Shown here piece after piece: positions 1 through 6,099 of a stretch of DNA of 11,627 nucleotides. Below the pieces are notes generated by a model. The model made no database searches, was not told the origin of the DNA, and saw only the letters and a list, made by a program, of their open reading frames with translations. Source of the DNA: Marinagarivorans sp. UBA5868 (GTDB taxonomy: Bacteria; Pseudomonadota; Gammaproteobacteria; Pseudomonadales; Cellvibrionaceae); contig DJFQ01000155.1 in assembly GCA_002432095.1 (NCBI GenBank), positions 1 through 11,627 of the forward strand. Reading direction: 5' to 3'. How positions within the stretch are numbered: position 1 is the first letter of the stretch; every line of letters starts with the position of its first letter. The position numbers were made by a program, and so were the translations under genes.

Positions 1-782
1 TATTCCTTGTCCGTCAGCGTCTGCGCCGGGGCGACGGTGATGGAGTCGCCGGTATGCACGCCCATAGGATCGAAATTTTCGATGGAGCAAACAATGATGC
101 AATTGTCGTTTTTGTCGCGCACCACCTCCATCTCATACTCTTTCCAGCCGAGCAGGGACTCGTCGATCAGAAGCTCGTTAGTCGGGGACAGATCCAGGCC
201 TCGAATACAAATTTCTTCAAACTCTTCCCAGTTGTAGGCAATGCCACCACCGGAGCCGCCCATGGTAAACGACGGGCGAATAATACAAGGGAAACCGAAT
301 TCCTTCGGCACTTCCATGGCTTCAGTGAGGTTGTGCACAATACGGGCGCGGGCAGTATCCAGGCCGATTTTTTTCATCGCCTTGTCAAAACGGTCACGAT
401 CTTCCGCCTTGTTGATAGCGTCTTCTTTTGCACCGATCAGTTCGACGTTGTACTTCTCCAGCACTCCATGTTTGTGCAGGGCCAACGCGCAATTTAGCGC
501 TGTCTGGCCGCCCATGGTGGGAAGGATGGCATCCGGGCGTTCACGCTCGATAATCTGAGCCACCGTTTCCCAGGTGATCGGCTCAATATAAGTGGCGTCC
601 GCCATGGCCGGGTCGGTCATGATGGTGGCGGGGTTGGAGTTGACCAGGATCACCCGGTAACCCTCTTCGCGTAATGCTTTGCACGCCTGTGCGCCGGAGT
701 AATCGAATTCACAGGCTTGACCGATAACAATCGGCCCTGCACCAATGATGAGTATGGATTGAATGTCGGTGCGTTTTGGCAT
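1..782 (-). CDS. carB: Carbamoyl-phosphate synthetase large subunit, N-terminal part (cut by window edge)
   Basis: CarB makes carbamoyl phosphate from bicarbonate, ATP and the ammonia passed on by CarA, for arginine and pyrimidine synthesis. The minus strand from the ATG at 780-782 is open to the window edge (260 codons; the full protein is normally about 1070 residues). It begins [20 protein letters not shown] and continues through the conserved segment [20 protein letters not shown], then [10 protein letters not shown], and near the edge [19 protein letters not shown], all characteristic of the N-terminal pre-ATP-grasp and ATP-grasp (carboxyphosphate) domains. It lies 59 bases downstream of carA in the same direction, so the two are almost certainly one operon. 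No strong Shine-Dalgarno is visible before the ATG, so translation may depend partly on carA. The gene runs off the left edge; nothing suggests it is broken. Confidence 0.98.
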   Translation of the reverse strand, partial: MPKRTDIQSILIIGAGPIVIGQACEFDYSGAQACKALREEGYRVILVNSNPATIMTDPAMADATYIEPITWETVAQIIERERPDAILPTMGGQTALNCALALHKHGVLEKYNVELIGAKEDAINKAEDRDRFDKAMKKIGLDTARARIVHNLTEAMEVPKEFGFPCIIRPSFTMGGSGGGIAYNWEEFEEICIRGLDLSPTNELLIDESLLGWKEYEMEVVRDKNDNCIIVCSIENFDPMGVHTGDSITVAPAQTLTDKE

Positions 783-834
783 AGTCGGGGTCTGCTATTT
801 CTCTAAGACATCAATATTCAGGGCGAAATCAGAG

Positions 835-854
835 GGCGCGCTCAGCGGCGCGCC
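835..854 (-). other. GC-rich hairpin across the carA stop codon
   Basis: Arms GGCGCGC (848-854 on the minus strand) and GCGCGCC (835-841) form a perfect 7-bp stem, with the carA TGA stop in the 6-base loop. There is no U tract, so it is not an intrinsic terminator. It could influence the carA:carB expression ratio or mRNA processing, but this is only an inference from its position. Confidence 0.45.
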
Positions 855-1981
855 TTCATTAACTCAATAAAATGATCAAACAGGAGCGCCGCGTCGTGAG
901 GGCCGGGACTGGCCTCGGGATGACCTTGGAAACTGAAAGCGGGCCGATCCGTACGGCTGATTCCCTGCAACGATCCGTCGAACAGCGAGCGGTGTGTCGC
1001 TTTGAGGTTGGCCGGCAAAGTAGGTTCTTCCACCGCGAACCCGTGGTTTTGACTGGTAATCATCACCGCTCCCGACGCCAGATCCTGAACCGGATGGTTG
1101 GCACCGTGATGACCGAACTTCATCTTGCACGTCTTGGCACCGCTGGCGAGCGCAAGCAGTTGATGACCGAGGCAAATGCCGAAGACTGGCACCCCTTTAT
1201 CAACGATGGTTCTGATGGCATTAATGGCGTAGTCACAAGGCTCTGGATCGCCGGGGCCATTCGACAAAAATACGCCGTCGGGATTTTGTGCCAAAACGCT
1301 GGCTGCCGGAGTCTGCGCAGGCACCACGGTAATTTCACAACCGCGATCTGCCAGCATACGCAAAATATTGCTCTTCACCCCGTAATCGTAAGCGACCACT
1401 TTGAACGCTTGTTCATCCGGCTTGCGAAAGCCGTCGCCAAGGTTCCAAGTGCCTTCACTCCAGGCGTAGGACTCGCGAGTGGAGACTACTTTCGCCAGAT
1501 CCATGCCTTTCAAACCGGCAAAGTCTTTGGCCGCCTGCAGCGCTTTGTCCACATCCAAGTTATCGCCTGCCATCAGACAGCCGTTCTGGGCACCTTTATC
1601 GCGAAGAATGCGGGTGAGACGACGAGTGTCGATATCCGCGATACCGACAATATTGTGCTGACGCAAATAGTCACCAAGCGTCGCCTGGTTGCGGAAATTA
1701 CTGGCCAGCAGTGGCAGATCGCGAATCACCAGGCCTTTTGCCCAAATACGCGAATACTCTTCATCTTCTTTATTAGTACCGGTATTGCCGATATGTGGAT
1801 AAGTCAGGGTGACGATCTGCTCGGCATAAGACGGGTCGGTGAGAATTTCCTGATAGCCGGTGATGGCCGTATTAAACACGACCTCGCCAACGGACAGCCC
1901 CTCCGCGCCTATCGCCTTGCCGCGGAATACGCTGCCATCCTGCAAAACCAAAATGGCGGGTTTGTATGTGCCAGTCGTCAA
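842..1981 (-). CDS. carA: Carbamoyl-phosphate synthetase small (glutaminase) subunit
   Basis: CarA hydrolyses glutamine and channels the ammonia to CarB. The product of 379 residues matches the usual length (E. coli about 382). The N-terminal CPSase small-chain domain covers roughly residues 8-140 ([20 protein letters not shown] near 36-55). The class I glutamine amidotransferase domain follows from about residue 193, with FGICLGHQ holding the nucleophile Cys270, SQNHGF at 310-315, and QGHPEASPG holding His354 and Glu356. The start is a TTG at 1979-1981, chosen because a full GGAGG lies 8 bases upstream and homology begins just there ([16 protein letters not shown]). The in-frame ATG at 2134 would add 51 unrelated residues. 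E. coli carA is also known to start at UUG. The stop codon lies inside the loop of a GC-rich hairpin just before carB. Confidence 0.97.
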   Translation of the reverse strand: MTTGTYKPAILVLQDGSVFRGKAIGAEGLSVGEVVFNTAITGYQEILTDPSYAEQIVTLTYPHIGNTGTNKEDEEYSRIWAKGLVIRDLPLLASNFRNQATLGDYLRQHNIVGIADIDTRRLTRILRDKGAQNGCLMAGDNLDVDKALQAAKDFAGLKGMDLAKVVSTRESYAWSEGTWNLGDGFRKPDEQAFKVVAYDYGVKSNILRMLADRGCEITVVPAQTPAASVLAQNPDGVFLSNGPGDPEPCDYAINAIRTIVDKGVPVFGICLGHQLLALASGAKTCKMKFGHHGANHPVQDLASGAVMITSQNHGFAVEEPTLPANLKATHRSLFDGSLQGISRTDRPAFSFQGHPEASPGPHDAALLFDHFIELMKARR

Positions 1982-1989
1982 ATTACGTT

Positions 1990-1994
1990 CCTCC
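1990..1994 (-). promoter_or_regulatory. carA ribosome binding site (decides TTG start)
   Basis: GGAGG on the minus strand, 8 bases before the TTG at 1981. No ATG or GTG lies at a suitable distance, so this site fixes the unusual start codon of carA. Confidence 0.8.
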
Positions 1995-2036
1995 AGATTG
2001 ACCTTCGATAATGCAGGCCGGGTATAACATTCAGGT

Positions 2037-2207
2037 TCACGCAAACGGCAGGTACGCGTAAAAGTGCCGCGCAGACAAACCCTGACCGGATAAACCGGCG
2101 GCCTGGCGCGGTACTTTTGGGTAACTGGTTGCAAAAAAGCGAGGGAAACGGCCGGTTTCTCCTCGCTTTTTTATAAAGGGCGCCCAGCGGTTCTGCGTGG
2201 TGCCCAT
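2037..2207 (-). CDS. Possible 56-codon leader ORF upstream of carA, crossing the terminator hairpin
   Basis: An ATG at 2205-2207 is preceded by GAGGG (2216-2220) with an 8-base spacer, a good ribosome binding site. The ORF reads [20 protein letters not shown] at its start and ends at 2037, 55 bases before carA. Codons 13-25 lie in the hairpin at 2133-2172 and include three Arg codons (R15, R20, R23); six of the 56 residues are Arg. No protein family is recognised. A translating or stalled ribosome would melt the hairpin, so a regulatory role rather than a functional protein is the likelier meaning if it is translated at all. It may equally be a chance ORF. Confidence 0.3.
   Translation of the reverse strand: MGTTQNRWAPFIKKRGETGRFPRFFATSYPKVPRQAAGLSGQGLSARHFYAYLPFA
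2060..2118 (-). other. Long imperfect stem-loop in the carA leader
   Basis: The 13-base arms at 2060-2072 (AAAAGTGCCGCGC) and 2106-2118 (GCGCGGTACTTTT) are complementary except at one position. On the minus strand, the sense of the carA leader, this is an A-C mismatch; on the plus strand it would be a G-U pair. The 33-base loop holds a small inner hairpin, CCGG / ATAAA / CCGG (2086-2098). It lies between the terminator-shaped hairpin and the carA ribosome binding site and makes the leader highly structured. Confidence 0.5.
2133..2172 (-). terminator. Terminator-shaped hairpin in the carA leader (possible attenuator)
   Basis: The arms at 2133-2144 (AAAAAAGCGAGG) and 2161-2172 pair over 12 bp. 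After a single-base bulge (2160), GAAAC (2145-2149) pairs with GTTTC (2155-2159), leaving a 5-base loop. On the minus strand the stem ends in six U residues, a classic intrinsic terminator; on the plus strand it also ends in six U residues, so it is bidirectional in shape. It lies about 150 bases upstream of the carA start. No minus-strand gene lies immediately upstream for it to end and no plus-strand gene ends here, so an attenuator in the carA leader is the simplest reading. A terminator of antisense transcription is the alternative. Confidence 0.65.
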
Positions 2208-2267
2208 AGTCGAATCCCTCACGGCTCTAGCGTGCGGGCAGGGCGTCACGCCCCGATCTGGGCGCGA

Positions 2268-2301
2268 ATTGTACGCCAAAGCTCCCTCCATCGCCAGTCA
2301 A
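2268..2301 (-). promoter_or_regulatory. Candidate carA promoter
   Basis: On the minus strand a TACAAT (2268-2273) matches the -10 consensus at five of six positions. A good -35 word, TTGACT (2296-2301), lies 22 bases away, too far for a normal spacer; at 17 bases only TGGCGA is found. If used, transcription would start near 2261 and give a leader of about 280 bases. A second, extended -10-like word (TGTTATACC, 2021-2029) lies closer to carA and could serve as a downstream promoter. Confidence 0.3.
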
Positions 2302-2327
2302 ATGTCGCCCTGAATTGGCGCACATTT
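2300..2327. promoter_or_regulatory. Imperfect palindrome upstream of carA, candidate operator
   Basis: AAATGTCGCC (2300-2309) is followed after 7 bases by GGCGCACATTT (2317-2327), complementary apart from one extra base. It abuts the TTGACT word of the candidate carA promoter and would be centred near -53 from the proposed start. The spacing and dyad suggest a regulator binding site; the regulator is not identified. Confidence 0.35.
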
Positions 2328-2571
2328 ACAGGCAGCAAACCATTTGCCAAGCATGTCGAAACACGCGGCTCAGTACTTCTTTTTTTACTTAGCGCCCTGT
2401 GGTGGTTCTCTTAGCGCAGAGGCGGTTTTTCCAATCAGCGCCAGCGGCTGCTCTTCCCATCAAGACCAAGGATGCTGCGCAGTATCGGAAACCTGGGGCT
2501 AAGCAAAATCGGTATACTCCACATCCTTTTGCGCCAAGCGTCTTTTATCCCGTTATGAAGCTTATCCCACT
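2328..2571. other. Divergent intergenic region between carA leader and the pseudouridine synthase gene
   Basis: No credible gene is present. It contains a run of eight T at about 2379-2386, a direct repeat CTTAGCGC spaced 22 bases apart, and a -10-like TATACT at 2513-2518 on the plus strand, without a convincing -35, which could serve the downstream gene. Confidence 0.4.
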
Positions 2572-2579
2572 ATGAAGCT
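2546..2579 (+). repeat. 17-bp tandem duplication containing the start codon
   Basis: Unit 1 (2546-2562, TATCCCGTTATGAAGCT) is directly followed by unit 2 (2563-2579, TATCCCACTATGAAGCT), which differs only at two adjacent bases. Both carry ATG AAG CT. The ATG in unit 2 (2572) opens the pseudouridine synthase gene. The ATG in unit 1 (2555) reads only six codons (MKLIPL) to a TGA that overlaps the second ATG as ATGA, so it makes a tiny upstream ORF coupled to the real start. Confidence 0.9.
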
Positions 2580-3387
2580 CCACCTGAAAACCACTGCCAC
2601 TGCCGAAACCACTCTCGTCGAAATACTCGCCAGCCAGAGCGATCTGTCCAAAAGTGCCATAAAAAAAGCGCTCAATTTTGGCGGCGGATGGCTACGGGTC
2701 GGCGGTAAAGGGTCGCCGCAACGCTGCCGCAGAGCAACCAAAGTGCTGCACAAAGGCGATATGGTGGAGTTCTTTTTCGACGATAAGCTGTATAGCGAAA
2801 CTCCGCCGGCGCCGATGGCTGTGCAGGTGAACCGCCATTGGGGAATTTGGTATAAGCCCGCGAATGTTGTCGCTCAGGGTACGCCCTATGGAGATGCTGG
2901 CTGTATGGAACAACAAGTTCAGGCGTTGAGCGGCCAGAAGCAGGTTTTTTTAATCCATCGCCTGGACCGGGAGGCGGCCGGACTGATGACGTTTGCGTAT
3001 CACCGACAAGCCGCGGCGCAATTGAGCGACCTCTGGCGCAGTGGTAATGTAGAAAAAATCTACCAGGCGGAAATCCACGGGCATCCAGAATTAAAATCCG
3101 GGCAGATAGACGAGCCTCTGGATGGCAAATCAGCATCGACTCGCTTCGAAGTTTTCGCCGAAAAACCTCAGTCCACCCTCGTGCGCATACAGCTGGAGAC
3201 CGGTCGCTTCCATCAGATTCGCCGCCACTTTGCGCATTTGGGACATCCGCTCATCGGCGATCCGCAATACGGCCAGGGCGCAGATAAACAGCCTCTGCAA
3301 CTGATCGCGAGCGAATTGCATTTTGAGTGCCCTTTCGACCGACAAAAACACTCCGTGGCCCTGTCGGCGGAGCAGCGGCTCTTCTAG
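2572..3387 (+). CDS. RluA-family pseudouridine synthase
   Basis: The 271-residue product should isomerise specific uridines to pseudouridine in rRNA or tRNA. The signature HRLDREAAGL at residues 129-138 carries the catalytic Asp132 (family form HRLDR-x-T/A-S/A-GL). The C-terminal ETGRFHQIRRHFAHLGHPLI at 209-228 is also typical of the RluA branch. The N-terminal 15-70 region (LSKSAIKKALNFGGGWLRVGG and a KGD motif) resembles a divergent S4-like RNA-binding domain. The exact target cannot be told from the sequence. The start is taken as ATG 2572; there is no Shine-Dalgarno, and the start lies in a tandem duplication with an overlapping 6-codon upstream ORF. Its stop codon sits in a perfect hairpin. 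It appears to be a single-gene unit, divergent from carA. Confidence 0.9.
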   Translation: MKLHLKTTATAETTLVEILASQSDLSKSAIKKALNFGGGWLRVGGKGSPQRCRRATKVLHKGDMVEFFFDDKLYSETPPAPMAVQVNRHWGIWYKPANVVAQGTPYGDAGCMEQQVQALSGQKQVFLIHRLDREAAGLMTFAYHRQAAAQLSDLWRSGNVEKIYQAEIHGHPELKSGQIDEPLDGKSASTRFEVFAEKPQSTLVRIQLETGRFHQIRRHFAHLGHPLIGDPQYGQGADKQPLQLIASELHFECPFDRQKHSVALSAEQRLF

Positions 3388-3405
3388 CCAACAAGGCTTG
3401 GCTAG
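3384..3405 (+). other. Perfect hairpin over the pseudouridine synthase stop codon
   Basis: CTAGCCAA (3384-3391) and TTGGCTAG (3398-3405) form an 8-bp stem with a 6-base loop. The TAG stop lies in the left arm. No U tract follows, so it is not a classic terminator, though it may protect the 3' end of the mRNA. Confidence 0.5.
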
Positions 3406-3463
3406 CGCGACAAGACCGATACAACCTGATTTCAAACAAGGAATGTGCAACAAGGTGAGGTAA

Positions 3464-3499
3464 CGCGTGAGAAGCGGATCATTCACGCGCTAAATTTTT
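3464..3499 (+). terminator. Candidate terminator after the pseudouridine synthase gene
   Basis: CGCGTGA (3464-3470) pairs with TCACGCG (3483-3489) around a 12-base loop, followed by CTAAATTTTT. The stem is perfect and T-rich sequence follows after four bases, so it is a plausible intrinsic terminator about 75 bases beyond the stop codon. Confidence 0.5.
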
Positions 3500-3522
3500 C
3501 CGTTCGCTGCAAAAGCGTCTTC

Positions 3523-3566
3523 TATACTCATTTTTAGAGCTGGTCACCCATGGGTGGGCTGCCCAT
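3523..3566 (+). promoter_or_regulatory. Candidate promoter and overlapping palindromes in the HDOD gene leader
   Basis: The roughly 300-base gap before the HDOD gene contains a -10-like TATACT (3523-3528) without a clear -35. It is followed by a perfect 12-bp palindrome, CACCCATGGGTG (3545-3556). The right part, ATGGG (3550-3554), can alternatively pair with CCCAT (3562-3566), so two exclusive hairpins are possible. The rest of the gap (3567-3690) shows no gene; an ORF starting at 3550 overlaps the HDOD gene and looks spurious. Confidence 0.3.
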
Positions 3567-3701
3567 CGTTGGCGACCGGCGGCATATGAACTTCCGATAT
3601 TCCCCGCAAGTGCATTCCCTACTGCCCACCCAAAAGGATGCGCATCCCTTGCCGGATTTGCCTATGCCAGCCCGCATTTGTCAGCCGAAAATGGAGACGC
3701 C

Positions 3702-4544
3702 ATGTCAATCGCCAATTTGTTCAATCAGGTTTACAACATTCCCAGCATTCCGAAACTCGTGCAGGAGTTGATCAACAACTTCGATAACGAGAACAGCAAC
3801 TCGCGGGAAATCGCTAAGAAATTGCAGATGGATCAGGCACTCTCGGCAAAGGTTTTGCGACTGGCCAACTCCGCCCGCTACGGCGCGGGACGAAAAATCA
3901 ATTCCATCGACTCTGCAGTCATCATTCTTGGTTTTGATTCGCTGAAAACCCTGGTCATTGCCTCCGGCGTCACCTCCGCTTGCAAGAACATCCCCGGCCT
4001 AAACCAGAAGCAGTTTTGGCGCACCTCTTTTTCGGTGGCGAACGTCGCCAAAATGCTCGCCAAGCTCGCTCGCCAGGATGGTGACGTCGCATTTACGTGC
4101 GGAATGTTGCATAACATTGGCGATACCCTGCTCTTCCTTGCGCATAAAGATCAGATGCTGCATATAAATTCAGTTCTACAACTGGAAGAAGCGGCTATGA
4201 CCGGCGTGAGCAAATCTGCGCTGGAACAAACCCAATTTGGCTGCACTTATATGGATGTGGGTGCGGAGCTTGCGCGCCGCTGGAATTTTCCGGAAGAAAT
4301 CTGCCTGGCGATAGCCAATCAGGAACAACCGGAAAAAACCGGCACCAACGTGCTGTATCCGCTACTGATCAACCTCGCCGTACGCATCCATAATTCCATC
4401 AGCTCGGGAAAAATGCCGGCCGAAGTTGTACGTGACCTGCCACAAAATCATCTTGCAGATTTGAAGATCGACAATATAAAACTGCTTGAGCAACTCACCG
4501 CCATGCTGCAGCAGGAAGACGATATAGAGGCATTTCTGAGCTGA
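3702..4544 (+). CDS. HDOD domain-containing signalling protein
   Basis: The 280-residue cytoplasmic protein is essentially a stand-alone HDOD domain, a degenerate relative of HD phosphohydrolases used in bacterial signalling and stress output. Diagnostic segments are PSIPKLVQELI near residues 14-24, the helical stretch LAKVLRLANSARYG-like region at 47-61, FWRTSFSVANVAKMLAKLAR at 106-124 and GMLHNIGDTLL at 134-144, where HD-type metal ligands are only partly kept (HN instead of HD), as is normal for HDOD. ATG 3702 is preferred because GGAG (3693-3696) lies five bases upstream; an in-frame TTG at 3678 would add eight residues. No kinase, receiver or GGDEF domain is attached, so the partner is unknown. 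It converges with the MarC-family gene across a 22-base gap. Confidence 0.9.
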   Translation: MSIANLFNQVYNIPSIPKLVQELINNFDNENSNSREIAKKLQMDQALSAKVLRLANSARYGAGRKINSIDSAVIILGFDSLKTLVIASGVTSACKNIPGLNQKQFWRTSFSVANVAKMLAKLARQDGDVAFTCGMLHNIGDTLLFLAHKDQMLHINSVLQLEEAAMTGVSKSALEQTQFGCTYMDVGAELARRWNFPEEICLAIANQEQPEKTGTNVLYPLLINLAVRIHNSISSGKMPAEVVRDLPQNHLADLKIDNIKLLEQLTAMLQQEDDIEAFLS

Positions 4545-4548
4545 TACT

Positions 4549-4566
4549 CTGGAGCTTGGCCTCCAG
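4549..4566. other. Short hairpin in the convergent gap
   Basis: CTGGAG (4549-4554) and CTCCAG (4561-4566) pair around six bases between the two convergent stop codons. No U tract is present on either strand, so terminator function is doubtful. Confidence 0.3.
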
Positions 4567-5184
4567 CTAAAGATGAAATAGGGATTTCACCCCGCTGGCG
4601 ATAAATTCCACACTAATCGCAGCCATGATTAAACCCATGATTTTGTTCACTATGGAAATTGTGGTGGGACTTAAAAACCGCATGAAACGATTTGCCATAT
4701 GCAACGCCAGCCATACGATACCGCCTAAAACCAACAGGCACCCGCTCAGGATCAGCAGGTGTGTTATTCCATCATCGCGATAACTAAACACAATAACTGT
4801 CGAAAAAGCGCCGGGACCAGCCAGCAGCGGAATCGCCAAAGGCACAACCACTTGGCTGGCCGACAAGGTTTTGTCCTTGTTGTCTTGTGCAGGCAGAGGG
4901 TCGTCGTGATTAAGCAGTTGCAACGCAACAATCAGCAATAAAAGCCCGCCGGCAATTTGAAACGAACCAATGCTGATGCCAAAAAAATCCAACACGGTTT
5001 GACCAATAAAAACAGTGACCACCAGGGCGACAGTAGTGGTCAGCGTCGCCTTGCGCGCAGCCTGAGCTTTTTCCTCCTCGGTAAAGTGGCGGACCAAATG
5101 CAAATAGACCGGCAATATGGTGATCGGATCGACTATCGCCAGCATGGCGATAAAAAACTGTGCATATTCGGGAAATCCCACCAT
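4567..5184 (-). CDS. MarC-family integral membrane protein
   Basis: The product has about 205 residues, mostly hydrophobic, with six likely transmembrane helices and two hydrophilic loops. The N-terminal AQFFIAMLAIVDPITILPVY segment, with the conserved Asp-Pro, and the later IPLLAGPGAFSTVIV are the paired repeat motifs of the MarC (UPF0056) family found in E. coli MarC and YhgN. Its biochemical role is unknown; an antibiotic-resistance role proposed for MarC is not supported generally. The ATG at 5182-5184 is chosen because GGAG lies six bases upstream and the protein then begins at the usual place just before the first helix. The ATG at 5250 would add 22 polar residues (SDASPIWEGSYAEQ) with no ribosome binding site. 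It appears to be a single-gene unit. Confidence 0.92.
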   Translation of the reverse strand: MVGFPEYAQFFIAMLAIVDPITILPVYLHLVRHFTEEEKAQAARKATLTTTVALVVTVFIGQTVLDFFGISIGSFQIAGGLLLLIVALQLLNHDDPLPAQDNKDKTLSASQVVVPLAIPLLAGPGAFSTVIVFSYRDDGITHLLILSGCLLVLGGIVWLALHMANRFMRFLSPTTISIVNKIMGLIMAAISVEFIASGVKSLFHL

Positions 5185-5425
5185 GTCCTGCTCCGCATAA
5201 GAGCCTTCCCAAATTGGCGAGGCATCTGAATCAAGTGTAGTTGTGAACATTCTGGACAGGTTCCATACAACACTGCCAGCTGTTCACTGCATTCATATAT
5301 CGGTCATTATTTACTTGTTACATACCCCCGTCGGCAAATGACGACTCATTAGTTATTCCCGATCGAAATAAAAAATCGGATTTGCGTCGCCGCTTAAACG
5401 TATTAGGTATTTGGTCATTAGCCAG
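5185..5425. other. Intergenic region upstream of the MarC-family gene
   Basis: No credible gene is seen. On the minus strand a -10-like TATATG (near 5295-5300) could start marC-family transcription, with no good -35. A weak hairpin, CCGAT / ATCGG, lies near 5360-5380. The sequence is more AT-rich than the flanking genes. Confidence 0.3.
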
Positions 5426-5441
5426 CGTGACAAAGATCACA
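5426..5441 (+). promoter_or_regulatory. CRP/Vfr-like binding site upstream of the four-helix protein gene
   Basis: CGTGA-CAAAGA-TCACA matches the CRP consensus TGTGA-N6-TCACA at nine of ten fixed positions. It lies about 90 bases before the start codon at 5528, a plausible distance for activation. No clear -10 could be assigned. Confidence 0.45.
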
Positions 5442-5527
5442 CTGAAAACTAAACTGTTTCGAAAGGTAACACTTATTCCGCCCTCAAGCCCCCACCCCGC
5501 GACCGCTTTGGAAAGAAGGAAATTTGC

Positions 5528-5968
5528 ATGAGACGCACGCACAACCCGCTGATTCCTTTGGTGCAAACCCTCGATGACGGCATAGAGTTTTACCGTATTG
5601 CCGAGAAAAAAACCGATGCACTTGAGCTCAAATCTACGTTTAGAAAAATGGCGGATATCCGCGAGTTTTCCCTCGCTTACATTCTTCCTTATATCGACCA
5701 TCACGATTTTGATGTGGATAAATCCCTGACGTATCACAACACTCTGGCGAACCGCTACGCGGCATTAATTCAAGATGTAGTAACGGACGATCACCTCGAT
5801 TTGGTACGCGAAATTGAAGAACATCTGATTGATGCAATGCTTACCGCCGAGACCACCAGCCATAACGCTTTAGTGCAATGCATCATCAAGGATTTGATCC
5901 CGCGCATTTCCCGCAACTTCGATGAGTGTCTGCACGCACAAGAGCAATCGGCTGCGATTGCCGCATAA
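5528..5968 (+). CDS. PA2169/DUF2383-type four-helix-bundle (ferritin-like) protein
   Basis: The 146-residue, acidic and almost wholly helical cytoplasmic protein is typical in size of the DUF2383 / PA2169 family, which adopts a ferritin-like four-helix bundle. Features seen are an opening helix with LVQTLDDGIEFYRIAEKKT (residues 11-29), FRKMADIREF (38-47), and later EIEEHLIDAMLTAETTSHNA (about 98-117) with acidic residues and a His spaced as in ferritin-like bundles. The family's function is not established; some members are linked to stress or stationary phase. The start ATG is supported by AAGGA seven bases upstream. The middle section diverges from typical members, so the family call is likely but not certain. 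A CRP/Vfr-like site upstream suggests regulation by cAMP. Confidence 0.65.
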   Translation: MRRTHNPLIPLVQTLDDGIEFYRIAEKKTDALELKSTFRKMADIREFSLAYILPYIDHHDFDVDKSLTYHNTLANRYAALIQDVVTDDHLDLVREIEEHLIDAMLTAETTSHNALVQCIIKDLIPRISRNFDECLHAQEQSAAIAA

Positions 5969-5981
5969 CATGTAAGACCTC

Positions 5982-6003
5982 GCGGGCGCCTCACTGGGTC
6001 CGC
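5982..6003 (+). terminator. Possible terminator after the four-helix protein gene
   Basis: GCGGGCGCC (5982-5990) pairs with GGGTCCGC (5996-6003) with one bulge and one G-U pair around a five-base loop. A short T run follows only after about eight bases, so termination is uncertain. Confidence 0.3.
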
Positions 6004-6033
6004 TACCCCTGCTTTTCTCTTCGCAAAATCCTT

Positions 6034-6039
6034 TATGAT
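6034..6039 (+). promoter_or_regulatory. Candidate -10 box for the helicase gene
   Basis: TATGAT, five of six matches to TATAAT, lies 60 bases before the helicase start codon. The -35 position holds only T-rich sequence with poor match. Confidence 0.3.
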
Positions 6040-6099
6040 CCCCGGTAACCGCCGCCGCGTTGTCGGCGTCCTACCTTTACCGCATTCATCGGATCACTC

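Noticed and set aside
54..558. Plus-strand open frames opposite carB
   Set aside because: The minus strand encodes unmistakable CarB throughout; the plus-strand frames are antisense shadows.
872..2011. A 379-codon open frame on the plus strand, antisense to carA
   Set aside because: It mirrors carA almost exactly, shows no recognisable protein motif and has no ribosome binding site; it is a shadow of the carA codon pattern.
2011..2033. ArgR box-like half sites around the extended -10 word in the carA leader
   Set aside because: Only one clear TGAAT half site is present and the partner half is missing at the proper spacing, so an ARG box is not supported.
3550..3771. A 73-codon plus-strand frame before the HDOD gene
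   Set aside because: It overlaps the HDOD gene out of frame, is Pro-rich without motifs and has no ribosome binding site.
5185..5250. Longer start of the MarC-family protein at 5250
   Set aside because: The extra 22 residues are polar, lack a ribosome binding site and are not typical of the family, while ATG 5184 has GGAG at the right spacing.
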